Shown here piece by piece: positions 1-11,444 of a stretch of DNA of 64,000 nucleotides. How positions within the stretch are numbered: the first letter of the stretch is position 1; each line of letters starts with the position of its first letter. The position numbers were made by a program, and so were the translations under genes. Source of the DNA: Lepas anatifera (lineage: Eukaryota; Arthropoda; Thecostraca; Lepadidae); NCBI GenBank assembly GCA_034440635.1, contig JAOTON010001915.1, forward strand, positions 62,001-126,000, given 5' to 3'. The notes beneath the pieces are model-generated. The model did no database searches, had not been told where the DNA came from, and worked only from the letters and a program-made list of their open reading frames with translations.

Positions 1-1235
1 GTATCAAACACCATGCTTGCGGCAATTTATCGCGGAACACACTTCCCAAACGTGTTGCCCCTGTGCCTAAAAAATGATTTTAGATATTGGCACAGACCAT
101 GGACGGATTCAGAGGGTGAGGGAGCACTTGTTCGCCAATCTATACGAAGCTTCCTGAAATGCCCATAATACCACTATGAAAGGTCAATGGCGCAACATAA
201 GAAAAAATAAAATTTGCCAGTGCAAAGCGACTCCGCCGTAAATGTGCAATTATATTGATAGGCCACAGTTCTACCATACGTGCAAGTCAAAGTCACTTTG
301 CCGGCCAGATGTCAGACCTGGAGGAGTTGGTTTCTGAGCAGGGCCAAATGACAGGAGCAGTGAAGAGTTCCACTGTAGTTATCAAAAGTAGGCATTCGAA
401 AGTTTTGCGAGCTAAGTCCCGTATGGCACCACTAGATCTTCTGTGCGACACAATATTAATAAAAATACTCATCTAATCTAAAGAGGCATGGGAGAAATGT
501 TCACCCCGTCAGAACAACTTGCAGCATATTCAATATCCAATTGGTATTTATTTATAACATTTTTCACCAACGCAGAAACAAGAATCCCAAATTGATTGAC
601 AAATTCAGCTATCAATTAAACTGTGCCTATACGCTATATCAGAGGGAGCACTGGTAGCAGCAGCGCCTGGATGACGGCTTTGCTGCACGCGAGCTTTGCC
701 GGCGCTGATGCTCGCCACCGAAGGGTTTCGCAAGTCCAGGTTGCCTCAGGCGCGCTGCTGCTCGCGACCGAAGAGCTTTCGCATGTCCAGGCGCGCTGGA
801 AAAGAACACAATACAATACGATTACAATGGGTACCAAATGGCGCTAATTAATCTTGGTTCATGCACCCGAAAACCCAAATAACGAACAATGGGTACTATG
901 GGCTACCCAACAATGGGTATTTGGCTGGTACTCCAACCACACAACTATTCCTGTATCCACAGCTGCCTTAGGGCATGATTGCCCTGAATTCTAGTCTAAC
1001 CCAAAATAACAAGATGGTATTTTTTATATTCTTTTGATCCATGTTCTATACACTGCAACTTGTATGTGGGTTCAGTATTGGCAGCCACCACTCTCATTTA
1101 TACACTGTCAGTATTGACAAACCCAAGTCACTATTTCATTTGCTCCAAAATTTGATTTGCTTGGACCAGTCTTGGGGTATACTTACACCAAAAACTGGTC
1201 AGAATTATAATACTTTGCAGACTGGCAAGGAAGAA
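1..1235. other. No gene recognised
   Basis: I see no convincing coding frame, splice structure or transposon end here; the open frames are short and have no recognisable motifs. The only local structure is the small tandem duplication listed separately and AATGGGTA-like words repeated around 820-925. Confidence 0.6.
703..799. repeat. Two-copy tandem duplication, about 51 bp
   Basis: The stretch starting GCTGATGCTCGCCACCGAAG at 703 recurs from about 754 with roughly 80 percent identity. No function is evident. Confidence 0.6.
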
Positions 1236-1318
1236 AGCCATCATCATCATCATAATTGGTGGTTTAGGGCGCGCCGACTACAAAGGTCATGTGGCGCCCA
1301 TAAAACTAAATAAGATAT
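1236..1318 (-). mobile_element. SINE fragment, 3' tail only (SINE family 2)
   Basis: Read on the minus strand, this segment has a block resembling the 3' domain of the SINEs at 38,100 and 49,039 (a TGACC word, then a GGTGCG-like word, TAAACC and CAA), followed by a trinucleotide tail (ATGATGATGA). The tRNA-like head is missing, so this is a 5'-truncated copy. Confidence 0.45.
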
Positions 1319-1438
1319 ATACAAAATCCAACTTCCACAGCCCCATAGTCAAATTGGATAACCGTAGATACCGTAGATGTTCCGGGTCTCCTTAAGGCAC
1401 GCACGGTGCCTGATCTGCCCGATCTCGTCGAGCTCTGG

Positions 1439-2935
1439 TCATGAACCTTGCCTGTATCGGCTCGGAGCCTTAAACTTCAGCTCCGCCCAATCTCTATCTA
1501 AGCTAGTCTTGAATCCGTTGGCAGTTGTGGCCTCGACGACCCAGTTCGGTAGCCTGTTCCAGTCGTCGACGACACGGATACTAAAGAAGTTCCTGCGAAC
1601 CCGGGATATGTCCGCTCGGGGCTTATCCACTTTGAAGCGATGTCCTCTTGTGGTAGACACACGCGGGTCTCGGAAAAACTTCTCGCGTGGGGTGTCAATT
1701 AGGCCATTCATGATCTTAAACATCATCAGCATGTCACCAAGCCTCCTTCTGTACAGTAGAGAGGGTAGCTGGAGGTTCCGGAGTCTTTCTTCGTAGTCCA
1801 GAGTCATCAGCGATGGTACGAGCCTCGTTGCCCTGCGCTGAACACCTTCTACCATCAGGATGTCGGCCTTGTTGAAAGGACCACAGACTTTGTTTCCATA
1901 TTCAAGGTGAGGTTGGACGAGGGCTTTGTAGAGAAGAGGGAGTATCATATGATCCAAGTGAATGAACGTGCGCTTGATGGTCCCGAGAATCCTACTTGCT
2001 TTGGTGACAGCTGAAGCCGCTTGCATTCTAAATTTAAGCTCCTCGTCCACCATGACTCCCAAGTCCCTTTCGGCTGACCTAGTTTCCAAATTAGTATTAA
2101 ACATCGAATACGATGTCCGCAAGTTGCCAGTTCCAATGTGAAGCACACCGCACTTCCCTGCATTGAATGGAAGGAGCCAGTTACTGGACCAGTCCTCGAG
2201 CTTGTGTAGGTCTGCTTGAAGACTGCCTACCCCCACAGATGTGTCAGCATTGCTGTAAATCTTAGTGTCGTCAGCAAATAGCTTCGCACTAGATGAGAGA
2301 GCAGTAGGGAGGTCATTCACGAATATAATGAACAATGATGGGCCCAGTACTGATCCTTGAGAGATCCCACTCTTGACAGGTGCCCATTCAGATAATGCCT
2401 CATTGACCCTCACACGCTGCAGTCGGCCAGACAAGAACGACTCAATCCATCGGAGAAGGTTACCTCTTACTCCGTATCCATAGAGTCTGTGGGGTACCGA
2501 ATCAAAGGCCTCAGCAAAGTCTAGGTAAGCCACATCAATGGGTTTTCCATCCTCAAGGGCCAAGCTCCAGTCTTCAAGGCAGCAGATAAGCTGGCTGACA
2601 CATGATCTTTTGGGTAGAAAGCCGTGCTGGGCATCACTGAGGAGACCTTCACTCCGCATGTGCCCAAGGAGCTGATCCCTTATAAGAGATTCCATAATTT
2701 TGGAAGTAACAGAGGTGAGGCTCACGGGGCAATAATTGTTTGGTTTACCCCTGGCTCCTTTTTTTAAAAATAGGTACCACCTCAGCCACCTTCCAAGCAT
2801 CAGGAGGAGTACAGCTCTCGAGGGACCTCCGAAATAATGAGCAGAGAGGTGCAGATATTGAAGAGGCCAGCTCCATGAGATACCCTTGGATGGACTCCAT
2901 CCGGCCCAGGAGATGCAGATAGTCGCAGCTGCCGT
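1439..2935 (-). pseudogene. Reverse transcriptase domain, CR1-like (broken)
   Basis: The enzyme would copy the element RNA into DNA at a nicked chromosomal site. The longest open stretch is 1439-2800 on the minus strand. It shows the conserved RT blocks in order: YCPVSLTSVTSKIMES, a QHGF motif, YLDFAEAFDSVPH, GISQGSVLGPSLF and the catalytic FADDTKIY, then a thumb and C-terminal region with PHLEYG. Upstream, 2801-2935 carries the SPGPDGVHP block and WKVAEVVPIF, but in other frames: a run of seven A near 2765 and an indel near 2880 break the reading frame. A SINE follows directly at 2946. Non-functional but well preserved. Confidence 0.88.
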
Positions 2936-2945
2936 AGCTTACATT

Positions 2946-3266
2946 TTTTAATTTTGTGCAAGTTGTTCCTAGTACGGTTGCTGGAGTCAGAGTCTCACTA
3001 AAGTCATCGAGGGACTTGTCACGGAGACCCCGATCCCACCACCCGAACGAGCAACTCCCTCAATGGAGGGTTAATTTAGAAGCCAAAGTTTAACGTCCCA
3101 CAAAGCACAGGGACGGCCGCCCCGCTCAGTTCACCCTCTCACCAGTCAGTTGCCAGCCGACCTACGTCGGGCAAACCATTGAGCGCCGGAGCGTCTCAGG
3201 GGAACCGATCCCAAGCCTGGACATGCACTGCCACTGCATGTGTCTGAGCAGCGGGCCGGAGCCCAA
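2946..3266 (-). mobile_element. SINE family 1, 5'-truncated, inserted in the CR1-like element
   Basis: On the minus strand this matches the full SINE at 22,408-22,769 from its CCGGCCCGCTGCTCAG segment to the A-rich tail. The tRNA-like A box is missing, so it is truncated at the 5' end. A likely target duplication flanks it: AGCTTCTTCACATT at 3267-3280 and a shortened AGCTTACATT at 2936-2945. Confidence 0.8.
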
Positions 3267-3280
3267 AGCTTCTTCACATT

Positions 3281-3800
3281 CCACGAGACCTGGCGTGAGC
3301 TGTATGTCCTCCAGTGTGTTTGCTGTTGGAACGTTGAAGCATGGTATGGGTGCATGAGTATCTTCTGAGGTGTGGACACTGGAGAAAAACGCAGATAGCA
3401 GTTCTGCATTTTCTTGGTCTTCACTTGCTATTGACCCATCTGGTTTCTCCAGGTCCCGGACCTTCTTCCTGACTGTTATCTGTGCTTTGGTATAGGCCCA
3501 GAGCATTTTTGGGGTCTCGTTAACTTTCTTAGCAATTTTAATCTGGTACGCTTTCCTTAGTCGCCTGGTAAATCGTCTAAGGTCATTTCTCTTCCTGGCA
3601 AAACTCTCTATTTGTATATTTTTGTCTTCCACGGTGGTTGCCTGCTTGTATTTCTTAAGTGATATTTGCTTTGCTTTGATGAGTCGCATACCTTCCCTTG
3701 TAATGTGAGGTCTCTTCCGCCTTTTCTGGGAAACTCGCACAGGAATGCAATTCTCCATCAGCTTCTTCACCTTGCTCGAGAAGTTGTTGTAGTGGACATT
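3281..3800 (-). pseudogene. Linker between endonuclease and RT of the CR1-like element
   Basis: This basic, lysine- and arginine-rich segment has the layout of CR1 ORF2 linkers: a KRRKRPHITREG-like block, then MLWAYTKAQ, LLSAFFSSV and LEDIQLT. It continues the endonuclease frame across the Tx1 insertion: LTESSDI before the insertion and SSDINVHYNNF after it share the duplicated bases. The frame then runs into the SINE at 3266. The first residues of the open frame beyond 3816 (starting near 3890) come from the 3' end of the inserted Tx1 element and are not part of this protein. Confidence 0.75.
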
Positions 3801-3815
3801 TATATCTGAAGATTC

Positions 3816-5469
3816 TTTTTTCCGAATCCTGTTTATTTGGAATATTTCGAAACAGCATACAGATAACACACAAAGTTTCTGCTTCATCACTCATCTAAGT
3901 CACAATCCAACAGGGCACCATACAACTTGTGCGTACGCCTTCCGCACCAACCCACCCCTCCCACCCCAAGGATACCTTCCGAAACGAAACTATATAAACA
4001 CATCTTAGCTCACTTTACTGAATTCAGTTTGTCGATGTGCGCTATTTCAAAGGATTTCTAAAAAATGAACTGAAATTTGGAATCAATGAAAGGTTGCCAT
4101 TGTGACTGGAATTGTTGAAGTCTTCCATTTTTGCCTGCGGTGCATAATTCAATTTGGAACATTTTTTCTAAACAGCAAACAAAGTTAGCTAGGTTCATAT
4201 CCTTATCCTGAGACCGTTGAGTTACAATGAATTGCTTTGCATACAGAACGATGAAGTTCACTATTGGTGATGCTGTTAAGGATCCAAAAATAATATTTTT
4301 CTTGTCAATCTTGAAACGGCAATTCATTTCTAGCTTTGAATTTATCTTTGATACAAGGGCATGCCAGAACTGCCGGACGGGTTCGCATTCCAGAAACAGA
4401 TGTTGAATGGACTCGATTTCGCCGCAGTTATCACAAAATGGGTCATCCACAACAGACCTAACACATAAGTATCTCTTTGTTGGAAAAAACCTATGCGGGA
4501 TTCTAAATTGGAGATTTTGCAATTTAGTTGATTTTGTTATTTTAAAGGGTAACGAATATACATCACCCCAGTTGTCGAAATTGACTGCCTCATTCATCCA
4601 TTTGATTTGCGCGCTTGGGGTGACCTCACGTAACCATTTACCTCTAAAAAAATTTTGGTTTAACACACGCTATGTTTACTTCCTTGTTTTGTATATCAAT
4701 GTTGGGTTCTAGAACTCTATCTCCACTATTCAAACGCCTTGTATTGACGATCCATGACTTCCATCGTGCAGGTATAGCTTGGTGCCAACCCATGTATATT
4801 AGTTTATTCAGTCTTATTCCGGGATAGTTATGTTTAAACTGCTCAAATAGAATGGTCTGCCCCTTATTGTCGAATAAGTCATCAACCAGCATAATTCCTC
4901 GCTCATAAAGTTTACGACTAAAGAAGGGCATTCCACCCACACGGATTGCTGCGTTGTTCCAAAGAAATGTTCGTCGAACTTCCCTACCGTTTTGTGGTTC
5001 CTTCACGGGAATGCACTCTCTTAGCCACGTAAGCATTTCTTTGTAGAATGAAGATATATTGCGTGAATCGACCCAAACCTTACCATAGTTCATATGTAAA
5101 ATGTGTTCATATTTAATTTGCAGCCTTTTTCGTAGAACCCTAGAGGACATTAGGTTACCGTTGTTCAATAATTTCACGAACCATGAAACACGCAAGCTCT
5201 TGTAAATGCTTTCAACATTAGGAGCATTCATGCCACCCTTTTCTATTACCTGATGCATAACGTCCCGAGATACTTTCGGTGGACGGCCTCTCCATATAAA
5301 TTTCATGATTTTGCTCTGTATCGTGTTTAAACACTTTTTATCAATCGAGACAACTGAAGTGATGTATATTAGCTGGGAAATCACCAATGACTTTACAATA
5401 GTGATTTTACCTTTCAACGTTAAATCACGCTGGGACCACTGATTGAGCGTTTTTTCTATTTTTCCGATG
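3816..5469 (-). mobile_element. Tx1/L1-type retrotransposon fragment (3' end), 15-bp TSD
   Basis: A 5'-truncated insertion on the minus strand, flanked by perfect copies of TATATCTGAAGATTC at 3801-3815 and 5470-5484. The 3' end is a short A run (TTTTTT on the plus strand at 3816). The body codes only for the C-terminal part of an L1/Tx1-like ORF2. It lies inside the CR1-like element and is therefore younger. Confidence 0.9.
4058..5465 (-). pseudogene. C-terminal region of a Tx1/L1-like ORF2 (two frames)
   Basis: The reading starts near 5465 in a frame with IEKTLNQWSQ, continues as LKGKITIVKSLVISQLIY (the L1/Tx1 block just after the RT thumb), then runs to about 4644. It resumes in an overlapping frame (4666-4058). 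The second part holds a CCHC-type knuckle: FCDNCGEIESIQHLFLEC, with Cys-x2-Cys, His and Cys. The end, with FIVTQRSQ and LANFVCCLE, resembles the family C-terminus. No catalytic RT residues are present because the fragment is 5' truncated. One frameshift near 4650 breaks it. Confidence 0.8.
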
Positions 5470-5484
5470 TATATCTGAAGATTC

Positions 5485-6310
5485 AGTAAGAGCCCAATCC
5501 AGCTCAGCTGCTTGCTTTCTCATTTCATCGAAGTACCCACGATAAATCGCTAACCTCGGAGCTGACTCAGGCAGTTTACGCCGAGCCCCACATACCAGGT
5601 AGAACGAGAGGCAGAGGTGGTCACTTTTACCCAGTCCAGGCAGAACCCGAAGGTTGTCCACAATTTGGTCATCAGAGGTTAGCACCAGGTCCAGAATGTG
5701 TGGGGTTTGGTTGCATCGATAACGGGTGGGCTCCTCAACATGCTGTGTGAAGAAGCAGTTCCTGATCGATTCCAGGAATATATTGAAGTGTGAAATGGGA
5801 TCAAGGGACATTCCTAATTTCCAGTCGATGTTTGGTAGATTGAAATATCCAAGAATCACTATCTGGTGAGGGCAGGTTGATGAAACATGTTCAATGAGTT
5901 TGCAGAGTTGAGCATTGTTATCATGTGTGCTGTTTGGGCTCCTATAAATATTTCCTACCAAGAGTCTTTCATGATTGGCTAGGCTGATTTCAATCCAGAG
6001 ATTTTCTGCAAAATTGTACCAAGAAAGTCCACTTCTCGGCAATACAGACTGTCCCTGCAAAATATCAACAGCCCTCTAGTCCCTCTTGCTCCTGGGCCAG
6101 CAGCCATAGGGTCAAAATTCAGATGCATGGAGTATCCAGAGAGAGAGAGAGAGCAAAACTGGCCACAGGTATGGGGTGAGAACAACTTTTTTGGCAAGAC
6201 TTCTGAAATTACAATCAAGTCAGGCTCGTTTCCAGTAATTAGCAGGGATAACTCATCATGTTTGTTCAGGAACTAGTCAGCATTTGTATACAACACCTGC
6301 AGTTCTCTGG
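5485..6310 (-). pseudogene. APE-type endonuclease domain of the CR1-like element
   Basis: This would be the nuclease that nicks the target site. The N-terminal part (5979-6310) has LYTNAD, then after an in-frame TAG, FLNKHDELSLLI and EPDLIVISEVLPK, the usual start of CR1 endonucleases. The second part (5425-6060) has VGNIYRSPNS, IVILGYFNLPNIDW, LDLVLTSDD and KSDHLCLSF, the conserved catalytic blocks; the GDFN motif reads GYFN, so the usual catalytic Asp is lost. A frameshift lies between the parts near 6050. The domain ends at ALTESSDI, where the Tx1 fragment was inserted. Confidence 0.82.
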
Positions 6311-6330
6311 AGCATGATTGTCAATACTTG

Positions 6331-7184
6331 TCTGCAGTGCCATGCTTTTGTCCCTTTCTAGACTGTCGCTGGGTATTGGTTGCCACCAGTGACTGGACTG
6401 GACGCCTTGGTGGCTCCTCCGAGTTGATTGCCCTGGGTACTACACCCACTGGACCATCCACAGTGCGGATGGCCCAGTGGCATAAGTGTAAAATCGTTTT
6501 GAGGCATATTTCTTACCTAGTTGTCTCCTTTCGCACCCTGAAGAATCGCAGACCACGATCCTTTTCCTTGGTCTTAGTTCATCCAGGCATTGAGAACAAA
6601 TATTGATATCAACATGTACCTGATATGATCCATGGGCACTGGTGATCATAGCGCTTAGTATCACACCAAAGAAGCTGGCACTATAAGTAGGTAATATAAA
6701 AAGTTAACGGTTTGCAGTCCATGCACAAATTCAAGCACACACACAAACAAATAGTCAACCCCAGTCTCAAATTTTTCTCAAAATAAAACACGGTTTGATA
6801 TGAGAAGAACGTAGTTTATAAATTGTCTCTTTCACGCCAAGTTGTACGCCAAAAAGTCCCTATCTCTTCAACACACCGCCAGCTCCATAGACAATACAAA
6901 CCCCCAGCTCGGTACCTGGCGGCAATCGCTTGACAATAAAATTAACTGAAACTCGTTTTGTTTCTACAAAATAAGGTAAATAAATATCATAAAATATCTT
7001 ATTTACCTTTAACTTCCCCATTAGAAAGATATATTGATAGAAACTTTCTGGTTCTGCAGCCACCCTATGCATTTCCAGCAGTCAGCTATCCTGTGCCAGC
7101 TGTAAAAATTGCTGTCATTGGCCGAGCCTGAGCGGCCCGCTCCGTTTTACCTTTACTCTATTGCCTTGGAGAGACCCCATTTTC
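6331..7184. other. No clear gene; possible 5' region of the CR1-like element
   Basis: A minus-strand frame at 6440-6664 has an ICSQCLDELRPRKR segment and could be ORF1 remains, but I cannot recognise it. A small inverted repeat (AAGGTAAATA near 6972 and its complement near 7003) lies in AT-rich DNA. Nothing else is evident. Confidence 0.4.
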
Positions 7185-7430
7185 CCTCAGAGGTTACCGG
7201 ACGTACCGAAACGGCATGCGATGCAACCCAGGCGCCCACGGCGGCACAGGACCACGGCCGCAAATCAGTTTTAGACCTGAGCATTTGCAGTCCTCAGCTG
7301 GCTGCTACATTTAGCTGGTCAGTAAACAGAGACCCAATGGGAAGTGACCACTTCCCCGTTTGTAACGGCGCACCTGCCTTAGGCAGGAGACCTCAGCGCT
7401 GGAAGTTTAAAAACGCAGATATATCCCCCT
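7185..7430 (+). pseudogene. C-terminal end of an APE endonuclease (I/jockey-like)
   Basis: The frame reads SVLDLSICSPQLA, then FSWSVNRDP and GSDHFPV, matching the last blocks of APE endonucleases (the LDL and SDH motifs, both with catalytic residues). It then continues as RRPQRWKFKNADISPF to the TTAA at 7431. The upstream half of the nuclease is absent. The open frame runs on into the inserted element, so its downstream residues are spurious. Confidence 0.78.
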
Positions 7431-7434
7431 TTAA

Positions 7435-8987
7435 CCCGCGCCCTGCCGGTGGTGCTGTTTTTTCCTCCTCTCGCCGTTTCAATGCGAATATCTACATCCA
7501 ACTAACCGTCCCGAAGATAATGCTCGGGGTAGCTGTTCCTATGTCAATTCTGCATCATTCCCGGCAAACAGAAAGTAGATACCTTTTCAACTTTTTGCGT
7601 AAACCGAAAGTTTTTGAGATGATGTTCTCGCTTTTCCATTCAGGTCTGGCAGTGGCGGCCAGTGCCGCGGCCCGCTGGGGCCCGCGACAGCCTCTGACAC
7701 AGACCGGGCTCGTCAGCGCAGGCGGCAGGTAGAAGGGTGACAGTGTTCGTGGTTTGGTCAGCTGATAGCGATCGAGGGGACGATAAGGACACGGCTGAAA
7801 ATACGGAACAATGGCCCAGCCAGCATCTCTAACGCTTTCTTCCTGGAAAACGTCCCCAGACGGCATGGCGACAGCGCCAGGGGGCTGGACAACATCAGCA
7901 GGGGCTAATGGGGTGAGAGGGGTGGTCTCAGATCACCCTCCTTGTATCGTGGTTACGCAGGGGAGATTTCCACGCCAAACTTGACATTGTGCCAGGTTCA
8001 CAGCTGGATGTCAAAGGGACAATTTGCCGTGTAAAAGGGTAGCCAACGGATGGGGATGTAAAAAGATCCCTTGGTAGGAATGGTGCAATTGTCCCTATCT
8101 TTTTAGTTCCTTGAATTTTCCTATACATTTTATTGAATACTCAGGAGATTAAAAAAATGAATGACGAAAAACATACACACCCTCTCTCCATGCATGTCTA
8201 GATTATGACATTTCCTTTTTATTTAGCTATTTCTGACACCACGTCACACTGTGAAAACTCTGTGTCCGAATCCCCCGAAAACATCCATTTCCTATGGATG
8301 CCATTTTCTTTCATCTCAGCCAGGTAGAGGGCATGTCAGTACGGCTAGGCTTAGCGAACCGAGGTGCGATCTTTCCGTCAGTATTCAAGACGAGACTATG
8401 CACGAACAATCTAAATATGTCAAATTAATTTCCCGAAAATTTATATGTTCAAAATGTGTGTAAGCACAATGTAGGAAGGCTACGTCAGTTGTTTTTGCTA
8501 GGATATATCCGACAAGTGACAAGTGGTTTATGCAGATGGCATATCAAACGTCAAAAAGTTTCTTTTCCGCTTTTGAAATGGTCCCATATAATTGTTTCGC
8601 CGTTGGGGCGCCATCCCACAGCGAATGCATGTGCTCGCTGGCGCGGCCGCCACTCTCAGCGCTCAGGCACCGGCGCCAGGTGCCGGCACCTCCTGTCTGA
8701 GGCTGTACCCGGGACACGGGGCAGGCGGCAGCGCGCCGCGGGTGGCGGCCGCTGTGGTCGGGATGAAACTGCAAGGTTTGGTTAAAAGGACTAATTTAGG
8801 CACACTTGATAGGAATTCATGTATGAAACTTATACGAACAAGGTGAAAAATGATTGAGGTGTCTTTTGAGACCCTGTAAGGCACATACGACCGCCTACAC
8901 TTCAAGTTCTCTATCAGTAAACCAGAGGAGGTTTTTTCAGCCATGCCGGCAGGGCGCGTAACTCCCGGGGTGCCGGCAGAGCGAGGG
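7435..8987. mobile_element. piggyBac-like DNA element, non-autonomous, 1553 bp
   Basis: It is flanked by TTAA at 7431-7434 and 8988-8991. The ends start CCCGCGCCCTGCCGG and (complemented) CCCTCGCTCTGCCGG, a good terminal inverted repeat with the CCC...GGG ends typical of piggyBac. A further related copy of the end motif lies just inside the right end (8945-8960). No DDD transposase motif is visible, so it is probably non-autonomous. The interior has a GC-rich block at 8600-8790. Superfamily assignment is inferred from TTAA and termini only. Confidence 0.82.
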
Positions 8988-8991
8988 TTAA

Positions 8992-9985
8992 CTCCCTCGT
9001 AGATGATTACGTAAAGAATGTCAACAGGAGAGCCACTCACAGAGGACGAATTTTTGACTATACTCCCGAGACGCAGCCCATGCCAGTATTCCCCGAACAT
9101 CCAAAAATCCGCAGCGGCCACCAGTTCCGTGGTGGAGCGAGGACTGTCGGAACGCTATCCGTAAACGATGACGTGCCTACCGACAGTTTAAACGAAACTC
9201 CACACCATACAACTTGAATATCTATAGACAGGCCAGAGCCGCCTGTAGACGCACCATAAAACAAGCTAAAAGGAAGTCTTCGAGGGAGTATGTAAGCAGA
9301 CTAAATAGATGTACACCATTGTCCCAGGTGTTTGCCCAAATTCGCTGCATTGACATCACGTCGGTCTTCACACGTCTTCTATCACCAATCAGTGGTGGCA
9401 GAACAATATTCAATCCAGCTGAGGTGGCCGACTGTATAGACAACGTGATTGCACAGCGCTGTAGCTCCTTGAGAAACAATAATACATTTATGAGACATAA
9501 AAGCCAAGCCGAACAGAGACCTATAGATTTTACTACTGCTGACACACCACCGTATAATAAGCCGTTTTTGATGCACGAGCTCTTGGCAGCGATCCGTGCC
9601 CTCCGTTCTGTAGCTGAGGGACTTGACATTATACATAATGACATGTTGAAAGTTTCGTCGCAATATGCGCTGAGGGTACTGCTGGCCACTTTCAATGTGA
9701 TGTGGGAGTCTGGAGACTTTCCTCCAGCGCGCGTGGCGGGAAAGCCATAGTAATTCCTATTCTGAAACCGGGCAAGTCTGGGTCAGACCCTTTACACTTT
9801 AGGCCAAGTTCGCTGAACTCTTGCATGTGCAAACTTTGAAAAAATCGTGATGGTGCGAATCGTGCGGTATCTAGAAAGCCGAGGTATTCTCAGTAACAAC
9901 CAGTGCGGTTTCCGCGAAGGCCGGAGCACGGTGGACCACTTGACTCTCTGGACTCTCTGGATACATCAGCGCAATGGTGGACGCA
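8992..9985 (+). pseudogene. Linker and N-terminal RT region, I/jockey-like
   Basis: The linker reads NSLVDDYVKN, then in a shifted frame DAAHASIPRTS and PPVPWWSEDCRNAIRKR, a hallmark of this group (PWW..EC..AI..RN). It goes on as YRQARAACRRTIKQAKR and SSREYVSRLN (9214-9750). The RT starts with LDIIHNDML, AIVIPILKPGKSGSDPLHFRPSSL and, after a one-base shift at about 9838, EKIVMVRIVRYLESRG and NQCGFREGRSTVDHL. It stops near 9970, before the catalytic YADD block. At least four frame breaks; non-functional. Confidence 0.8.
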
Positions 9986-10898
<913 letters not shown>

Positions 10899-11440
10899 TG
10901 TAAATGAATCCCCCGAATCTCAGATAGATCCCCACATTTGGCACATTGCATTTGATTCACAAAATAATTTGGATACTTTCTTATCTAGATACGAATTTGG
11001 ACTCCTATTTGTCTTCATCGGATCAATTGTTTGGATATTGAGTGGATTTCGACTGATAATTCTGGTGTGCCACCAGATAACATATCCCTTTAAGGTAGAT
11101 AGTATGGGACTGGGGAAGGGCAGAGCGCGACGTTTGGACATCTGGCCGCCTTACCCGGTCAGGCAAGCAAGGTCACCCGAAGCAAATGGAGTGTATGCAC
11201 GAAACAAAGACAAAGGCGGAGGCACTCGGGCGGAAGGGGGAATCATTTCCACATGTAGAGCGTTTCTTATTGATGCGAGACATAATAGGGAAGAGGTGCC
11301 GAATTTTTATGGTTGAGGCCCGTCGAATTTAACTGCGGAGCACCGGTACTTGCATCCTGCATAAGCGTAAATGGAGACGCTTCTCGAAAGGTGCAGGGCA
11401 TTTGTCGCGGCGCCTCGTGCAGGGTGGGAGCGTCGGACGC
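10899..11440. other. No gene recognised
   Basis: Ordinary-looking unique sequence between the GA microsatellite and a TTAA-flanked element. Short open frames only. Confidence 0.5.
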
Positions 11441-11444
11441 TTAA

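Larger units (their letters stand above)
1365..6330 (-). mobile_element. CR1-like non-LTR retrotransposon, interrupted twice
   Basis: One element runs on the minus strand from about 6330 (5') to about 1365 (3'). It holds an APE endonuclease (5485-6310), a linker (3281-3800) and a reverse transcriptase (1439-2935). Two later insertions split it: a Tx1/L1-type fragment (3816-5469) and a SINE (2946-3266). Removing the Tx1 fragment with one copy of its 15-bp duplication rejoins endonuclease and linker in one frame. The 3' end has a short repeat (two copies of ACCGTAGAT near 1362-1378), as CR1 tails often do. The copy is dead: I see an in-frame TAG near the endonuclease start and frameshifts before and inside the RT. 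Clade placement (CR1-like) is from motif style only. Confidence 0.85.
7185..9985 (+). mobile_element. I/jockey-like non-LTR element fragment, split by a piggyBac-like insertion
   Basis: A 5'- and 3'-truncated element: the end of the endonuclease (7185-7430), then, after the insertion 7435-8987, the linker and the start of the RT (8992-9985). Taking out the insertion with one TTAA joins the frames: NADISPF continues directly as NSLVDDYVKN. The 3' side ends where an unrelated C/G-rich repeat begins near 9975. Confidence 0.8.

Noticed and set aside
7109..7732. A 207-codon gene at 7.1-7.7 kb
   Set aside because: It is an endonuclease fragment reading through the TTAA boundary at 7431 into an inserted DNA element.
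8592..8846. GC-rich coding region or CpG island at 8.6-8.8 kb
   Set aside because: It lies inside a non-autonomous piggyBac-like element, and the frames on both strands lack motifs.
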